In this document: piece after piece, positions 5,166 to 8,873 of the stretch | Layout of the letters: every line of letters begins with the position of its first letter | Numbering within the stretch: position 1 is the stretch's first letter | Assembly (NCBI GenBank): GCA_012511845.1 | Contig: JAAZFF010000191.1 | Location: 1-8,873, forward strand | Source of the DNA: Lentisphaerota bacterium | Lineage (GTDB): Bacteria > Verrucomicrobiota > Kiritimatiellia > RFP12 > UBA3636 | Direction: 5' to 3' | DNA length: 8,873 nucleotides | Position numbers and translations under genes: made by a program | Notes under the pieces: model-generated | What the model was told of the DNA's origin: nothing | What the model saw: only the letters and a program-made list of their open reading frames with translations | Databases searched by the model: none

Positions 5166-7058
5166 TTATTTCCATGTGTCTGTGCGGAATGGTGATGCCG
5201 GCAAACCATCCTTGTTATATAAATTGCAATTTTCCGGGTTGTCTGCCCATGCATAACGCACTGCCTGCGGAGATTTTACATCAGGGGAGCTTACGAGGAG
5301 TGTGTCGTTTTCTATAACTGCCTCGGCAGGTACAAATTTACGATCGCTTCCTGCAATAAAACAGGTTTTCAACTTACTGCCTTTGATAGTTAAACCTTTT
5401 CCGGTGTCCCTGAAACGGATACGAATAACGTTACCCTCGATCTCATATCTGTCGAAATGCGGACCATTTGGAACAATGTTTTTGTTATACGTATTTGCAA
5501 GAGCCCATTGTGCCATCCGGCGTCCCACGTCGAGCTTGTTGCGCGGATGGATATCATAGGCTTCTCCTATATCGATAGCTGTTGCCATACCTGCGTTAGG
5601 GCAGGTAAGTGTTGTTTTAAGCTGTGCTTCACGCAGAAATGCCCAATCTGAGGCTCCATTGTATTCTTCCGGTCGCTGGAAATTTGCCAGTTGTACGCAT
5701 ATAAAAGGGAAGTCCCCCTGTCCCCATCTGTATCGCCAGTCTGCAACCATATTATTCTGCAGCGTCATATACTCATAAGCTCTTCCTGCATTACTTTCAC
5801 CCTGATACCAGAGTGCGCCTCGCATGGCATAAGGCACGAGAGGGGCAATCATGCTGTCGTAAAGGGTGTATGGGCTGTTGGGATTTCCAGGTAGCAGGTT
5901 GCCTGCCTGTGGTGGTTGAATGAGACCCAGATCTTTTTCGATAGCATATAACCAGTCACCCGCCAGAGAAATACGATTATCGGGTTTACTTTCCCGGGCG
6001 ACAAACATTTCGTGTGCCGGACCTATTAGTCCGCCATCATGCAGGAAAGACCACACCCTTACAGCTATAGAAAGCTGCGTGGTTTTTACACGTGATGCTG
6101 CAATTGAGTATTTGCGGACTACACTCCAGAAGTTTTCTTCAACACCTGTGCCTGTAGCGCCGACTTTATAGCCGTTGCAGTAAGTTACATCATGTTTATC
6201 TGCTGCTCCGACATGGATGATTAATTTTTGCCCGACCCATGATTTTGGAATTGTTACAGTTTTTCTGAACCAGAAAGCACCGTTAGTTTTACGACCAAGG
6301 CATTTTTCGAAACTTCCGGGGAGTTCAGCAGTCTCCCAGCCTGAGTCATCAAAGCCGGTAGTATGCCATTTGTTCTTGTATCCTGTGTTTACCGTATCTT
6401 TTGGGATAATTCCTGATATATCAATGTTTTTCCAGGTTTTTTCATAAGTCAGCGCCGCTTCATAATCACGCACCATCTGCGCTGTGCTTGGTACTCTGTT
6501 CAATGCCTCTCGAGAAGTCCAGGCTTCTACAAGCGTTCCACCCCATGATGAATGAATTATGCCCACCGGTATGTCCAGTTCGGCATGAATACGACGTGCA
6601 AAGTAGTAGCCGACAGCGGAAAAAGACTCTATTTTATCACCAGTGGCTTCTATCCAATTGCCGTCGAATGATGCTGCCCTGCCAATGTTTGCAATGCGCG
6701 GCACAGTAATCATTCGGATGGAAGGGCAGTCCTGCGGATCGGGATCGGGAAGTGATGAGCCTACAGGAAATTCCATATTTGATTGTCCGGAGCAAAGCCA
6801 CACTTCTCCAACGAGGATATCTTTGACTGTAACGGACTCTTTTTTATCGTTTGAAGTAATTCTGAGAGTATATGGACCACCGGCAGGAAGCGGTGGAAGG
6901 CGAAGAATAAAAAAGCCCTCTGCATTAGAAACTGTACGAGTTGATTTGCCGGCAATGGAAGCCCGGATTTGCAGGCAGGGTTTTGTCTCACCCCATACGG
7001 GGACTGGAATATCACGTTGAAATACAGCCTGATTTGAAAATAGCGGATTTAATTTCAT
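5166..7058 (-). CDS. Sialate O-acetylesterase family protein (SGNH-type carbohydrate esterase)
   Basis: This 630-residue esterase would remove O-acetyl groups from sugars; members act on acetylated sialic acids or plant polysaccharides such as xylan. The catalytic domain is split. GQSNM (91-95) carries the likely nucleophile S93. Conserved blocks IIHSSWGGT (167-175) and ALWYQGESNAG (415-425) follow, and AIDIGEAYDIHPRNK (494-508) carries the candidate D502-x-H504 pair. An insertion (about 195-375) looks like a beta-sandwich, with FDDSGW, WFRKTVTIP and VGAADKHDVTYCNG segments like the jelly-roll modules of glycosidases. The N-terminus begins directly with the family core (MKLNPLFSNQAVFQRD). There is no signal peptide, and no alternative start exists upstream before an in-frame stop. 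The predicted location is therefore cytoplasmic, implying intracellular substrates or imported oligosaccharides. It is the first gene of a two-gene minus-strand operon. The natural substrate is unknown. Confidence 0.9.
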   Translation of the reverse strand: MKLNPLFSNQAVFQRDIPVPVWGETKPCLQIRASIAGKSTRTVSNAEGFFILRLPPLPAGGPYTLRITSNDKKESVTVKDILVGEVWLCSGQSNMEFPVGSSLPDPDPQDCPSIRMITVPRIANIGRAASFDGNWIEATGDKIESFSAVGYYFARRIHAELDIPVGIIHSSWGGTLVEAWTSREALNRVPSTAQMVRDYEAALTYEKTWKNIDISGIIPKDTVNTGYKNKWHTTGFDDSGWETAELPGSFEKCLGRKTNGAFWFRKTVTIPKSWVGQKLIIHVGAADKHDVTYCNGYKVGATGTGVEENFWSVVRKYSIAASRVKTTQLSIAVRVWSFLHDGGLIGPAHEMFVARESKPDNRISLAGDWLYAIEKDLGLIQPPQAGNLLPGNPNSPYTLYDSMIAPLVPYAMRGALWYQGESNAGRAYEYMTLQNNMVADWRYRWGQGDFPFICVQLANFQRPEEYNGASDWAFLREAQLKTTLTCPNAGMATAIDIGEAYDIHPRNKLDVGRRMAQWALANTYNKNIVPNGPHFDRYEIEGNVIRIRFRDTGKGLTIKGSKLKTCFIAGSDRKFVPAEAVIENDTLLVSSPDVKSPQAVRYAWADNPENCNLYNKDGLPASPFRTDTWK

Positions 7059-7093
7059 GCAAATAATATCTCTTTCTAAAACATGGTTTACTG

Positions 7094-7118
7094 CTTCGGC
7101 TATCCGATATGGTCGAAG
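7094..7118. promoter_or_regulatory. Imperfect dyad in the esterase leader
   Basis: CTTCG (7094-7098) and CGAAG (7114-7118) flank a 15-base centre that allows further pairing (G-T, C-G, T-G, A-T, T-A). It lies 36-60 bp before the esterase start on the minus strand, just downstream of the inferred -10. It may be an operator or a leader RNA hairpin. No regulator can be named. Confidence 0.4.
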
Positions 7119-7132
7119 TTACATGGCGTGAT

Positions 7133-7162
7133 ATCATACAGCAAAATCACTGTGAAAAACAA
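7133..7162 (-). promoter_or_regulatory. Possible promoter of the esterase-UXS operon
   Basis: On the minus strand TTGTTT (7157-7162) is followed after 18 bp by TATGAT (7133-7138). The -10 matches the sigma70 consensus at five of six positions but the -35 at only three. A TCACTGTGA palindrome (7147-7155) falls in the spacer. It would give a leader of about 65-70 bases. Confidence 0.35.
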
Positions 7163-7223
7163 GAACAAACACCTTGTGGAAAAGGCAAAATGTGATGCAA
7201 AGTAGTTAATCTTGCAACATTAT

Positions 7224-7252
7224 TTGACCTTACATTACGAATTTCGTAATAT
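7224..7252 (+). promoter_or_regulatory. Sigma70-type promoter of the TIM-barrel gene
   Basis: TTGACC (7224-7229) and TAATAT (7247-7252) are separated by exactly 17 bp. Both are close to the vegetative consensus. The start site would fall at about 7259, giving a leader of some 30 bases that contains the ribosome-binding site. Confidence 0.7.
7234..7250. promoter_or_regulatory. Perfect 17-bp palindromic operator candidate
   Basis: ATTACGAA (7234-7241), central T, TTCGTAAT (7243-7250) is a perfect dyad filling most of the promoter spacer and overlapping the -10 box. Two more outer pairs follow after one mismatch, giving a 23-bp site. The position is ideal for a repressor that blocks RNA polymerase. 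The regulator is not in this window. Confidence 0.65.
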
Positions 7253-7259
7253 AGACGCA

Positions 7260-7271
7260 AATGTAAACATT
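7260..7271. promoter_or_regulatory. AATGTAAACATT palindrome at the start of the leader
   Basis: AATGT (7260-7264) and ACATT (7267-7271) form a perfect short dyad around AA, close to the inferred transcription start. It may be a second protein-binding site or chance in AT-rich DNA. Confidence 0.3.
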
Positions 7272-7275
7272 GACT

Positions 7276-7281
7276 AGGGAG
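7276..7281 (+). promoter_or_regulatory. Strong ribosome binding site
   Basis: AGGGAG lies eight bases before the ATG at 7290. It is the clearest Shine-Dalgarno in the window and fixes the start of the TIM-barrel gene. Confidence 0.7.
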
Positions 7282-7289
7282 ATTTTATT

Positions 7290-8063
7290 ATGGTATTTGG
7301 AATATGTTCAGGTCCTGAGATTGCACAAGCTGCAAAAGATGCTGGTTTTGGTTTTTTGGAAAGCAGTGTAGCAGCAATTCTGAAGCCCGGCAGCTCAGAG
7401 GCTGAATTTGAAGATTCTATTGCGGATGTGCTTAACTCACAATTGCCTATTACAAATTTGAATGTTTTACTTCCGGGAGGGATGATTATAGCAGGTCCCG
7501 AGGCAGATATTGCAAAGGCTGTTGCATATTGTACCATAGCGTTACAGCGTGCAAAAAAAATCGGTATCGAAAGTATCTGCTTTGGTTCAGGCACAGCAAG
7601 GCGCTGTCCGGAAGGTTGGAAGAAGGAGGATGCAACAAGCCAGATACGGGAGTTTCTGAGTGAGCTCGCCCCTGTTGCAACCGGGCTGGGAGTTCCACTG
7701 ACCATAGAAAATCTTAACACGACAGAAACAAATATGCTTTGTACGGTGGCAGAATGTGCTGACATGGCGCGTTCAGTTAATTCTCCGGGCGTCTTAATCC
7801 TGGTAGATGGATATCATTGGATGAAAGATTCTGACATTGTGGAAAGCATAATTGAAAACGGCGACCTTATAGGGCACACGCACATTGCAACGATCCCCTC
7901 ACGCGCTGCACCCGGGCTGGAGCCCTGCGATTTCAGTGCTTTCGCAGATGCTCTCAGAGATAGCGGATTCAACGGCAAGATGTCTATTGAAGGACGAATC
8001 GATGACAAATCTGCTGAAGGTCTCAAAAGCGCCCTGGAAACTTTAAACTCTATTTTTGCCTAG
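7290..8063 (+). CDS. Sugar phosphate isomerase/epimerase-like TIM-barrel protein (AP endonuclease 2 superfamily)
   Basis: This 257-residue protein has the features of xylose isomerase-like TIM barrels that isomerise or epimerise sugars and cyclitols with a divalent metal. Metal-ligand candidates are E140 in LTIENLN, D173 and H176 in VDGYHW, H196 and H198 in GHTHIA, and E234 in MSIEGR. FGSGTARRCPEGW (98-110) is a typical substrate-side loop. The length is usual for the family and there is no signal peptide, so it is cytoplasmic. The substrate cannot be read; sugar phosphates, ketoses and inositols are all possible. It has its own promoter with a palindromic operator candidate and a strong ribosome-binding site, pointing to regulated expression. 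It is divergent from the esterase operon, so a shared sugar-catabolic role is plausible but inferred. Its last 14 bases overlap the end of the opposite pseudouridine synthase gene. Confidence 0.85.
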   Translation: MVFGICSGPEIAQAAKDAGFGFLESSVAAILKPGSSEAEFEDSIADVLNSQLPITNLNVLLPGGMIIAGPEADIAKAVAYCTIALQRAKKIGIESICFGSGTARRCPEGWKKEDATSQIREFLSELAPVATGLGVPLTIENLNTTETNMLCTVAECADMARSVNSPGVLILVDGYHWMKDSDIVESIIENGDLIGHTHIATIPSRAAPGLEPCDFSAFADALRDSGFNGKMSIEGRIDDKSAEGLKSALETLNSIFA

Positions 8064-8873
8064 CCGGCTGAAGTTTCAAGGCAGTCAGCCATTTATGGAA
8101 GTCCTGCGGTACAGGAGAAAATACGCGTAGCGGCTCTCCTGTGACGGGGTGCTCTAACTCAAGTTCAACAGCATGCAGCAGGGGAAAAGTCAGGCGATGT
8201 ATTCGTTCGTCCCTGATAATTTTCGGTCCGTATTCCAAATCACCCATTACAGGATGGCGTGCCATTGAGAGATGCCGCCTAATCTGATGAGTTCTGCCTG
8301 TTTCGATCCTGATTACCAAATGACTGCAGTCTTGATTTGACTTTAAACAGCGAACGTTTGAGACAGCTCTTCTGCCTTCTATGGGGAGATCTATTGTTGT
8401 TGATTTGGCGTCCCAGCGACCATGGACAACGGTCCTGTAAGTTTTGGCAACTTTGTGCTGTTTGAATATTTCAATTACGGCTTCGTGGGCTTCCTGAGAT
8501 TTTGACATTAAAAGACAACCGGTTGTATCGCGGTCAAGTCTGTGTGATGCCTGCAAGCTGTGTATGCCTGTTTGTGTCCTTACAACAGTTTCAAGGCTGT
8601 AATCCGATTCATTAACAAGAATGCCGCGAGGTTTATCGACAACAAGGTAATTTTCATCTTCGAAAATTATTTTCACTTTTTTTATTCGTTGTGAAATTGC
8701 TGTCGGAGAAGGAACCTGTCCGGAAACAGTTACCAGATCGTCGAATTTTAAAATATGTCTTGCAATCCAGATGTTTTTCCCGTTGACTCGGACAACTTTC
8801 CCATCGATATGCTGTTTGGCTGCGCGCTTTGAAAGTCCAAGGCGTTTAGCAATAAAATCCTGAAGGGTGATTC
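8050..8873 (-). CDS. RluA-family pseudouridine synthase with N-terminal S4 domain (5' end beyond window)
   Basis: This enzyme isomerises specific uridines in ribosomal RNA to pseudouridine. The catalytic motif SHRLDRDTTG is present, with the nucleophilic aspartate encoded near 8533. It is followed by RTHQIRRHLS and HPVMGDLEYG, which are diagnostic of the RluA/RluC/RluD family. A GTG at 8676 could be mistaken for the start, but the same frame stays open to the window edge. It encodes a clear S4 RNA-binding domain (ITLQDFIAKRLGLSKRAAKQ then HIDGKVVRVNG), so the gene continues upstream beyond 8873. The last complete codon in the window begins at 8871. The C-terminus overlaps the TIM-barrel gene tail to tail. 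Which rRNA uridine is the target cannot be told from this sequence. Confidence 0.92.
   Translation of the reverse strand, partial: ITLQDFIAKRLGLSKRAAKQHIDGKVVRVNGKNIWIARHILKFDDLVTVSGQVPSPTAISQRIKKVKIIFEDENYLVVDKPRGILVNESDYSLETVVRTQTGIHSLQASHRLDRDTTGCLLMSKSQEAHEAVIEIFKQHKVAKTYRTVVHGRWDAKSTTIDLPIEGRRAVSNVRCLKSNQDCSHLVIRIETGRTHQIRRHLSMARHPVMGDLEYGPKIIRDERIHRLTFPLLHAVELELEHPVTGEPLRVFSPVPQDFHKWLTALKLQPARQK

Noticed and set aside
7187..7210. CRP-like half site AAATGTGATGC
   Set aside because: The matching right half is absent at the required spacing.
7553..7560. Run of eight A in the TIM-barrel gene as a programmed frameshift site
   Set aside because: The frame continues normally to a full-length family protein. 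No downstream pseudoknot or useful alternative frame is evident.

Overview
This window looks like an ordinary chromosomal segment of a free-living or gut bacterium. By eye it has moderate GC and short intergenic gaps, apart from two repeat-rich islands. Several features loosely suggest a member of the Planctomycetes-Verrucomicrobia-Lentisphaerae group: UDP-xylose synthesis beside a large carbohydrate esterase, a surface-glycan style coiled-coil plus glycosyltransferase pair, and intergenic islands built from degenerate GTACACG and CCCGGC modules. This placement is inference with low confidence; no rRNA, tRNA or other phylogenetic marker is present.

Layout. Positions 1-278 are a repeat island ending in a possible promoter. 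Positions 279-3492 hold four genes on the plus strand in operon-like spacing: a metallo-beta-lactamase-fold hydrolase, a small coiled-coil protein of the kind found in glycan clusters, a GT4 glycosyltransferase whose start overlaps the previous stop by one base, and a short-chain polyprenyl diphosphate synthase. Positions 3493-4160 are a second repeat island with no credible gene. It contains a 54-bp inverted repeat pair with a flipped core, a second inverted copy of the first island's GTACACG module, and further copies of its hairpin modules. Positions 4161-7058 hold two minus-strand genes 15 bp apart: a cytoplasmic-looking sialate O-acetylesterase family protein, then a UDP-glucuronate decarboxylase (UDP-xylose synthase). 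Positions 7059-7289 are a divergent regulatory region with a strong sigma70-type promoter and a perfect 17-bp palindrome between its -35 and -10 boxes. It drives a sugar phosphate isomerase/epimerase-like TIM-barrel gene (7290-8063). That gene meets, tail to tail with a 14-bp overlap, an RluA-family pseudouridine synthase on the minus strand whose N-terminal S4 domain runs off the right edge.

How the genes fit together. The polyprenyl synthase would supply isoprenoid precursor for lipid carriers or quinones. The coiled-coil protein and GT4 enzyme look like parts of a surface polysaccharide or glycosylation pathway. UDP-glucuronate decarboxylase would supply UDP-xylose to such a pathway. The esterase and the TIM-barrel protein suggest handling of acetylated sugars and sugar derivatives. 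No defence, phage, CRISPR or toxin system is visible. The most unusual content is the structure of the two intergenic repeat islands.
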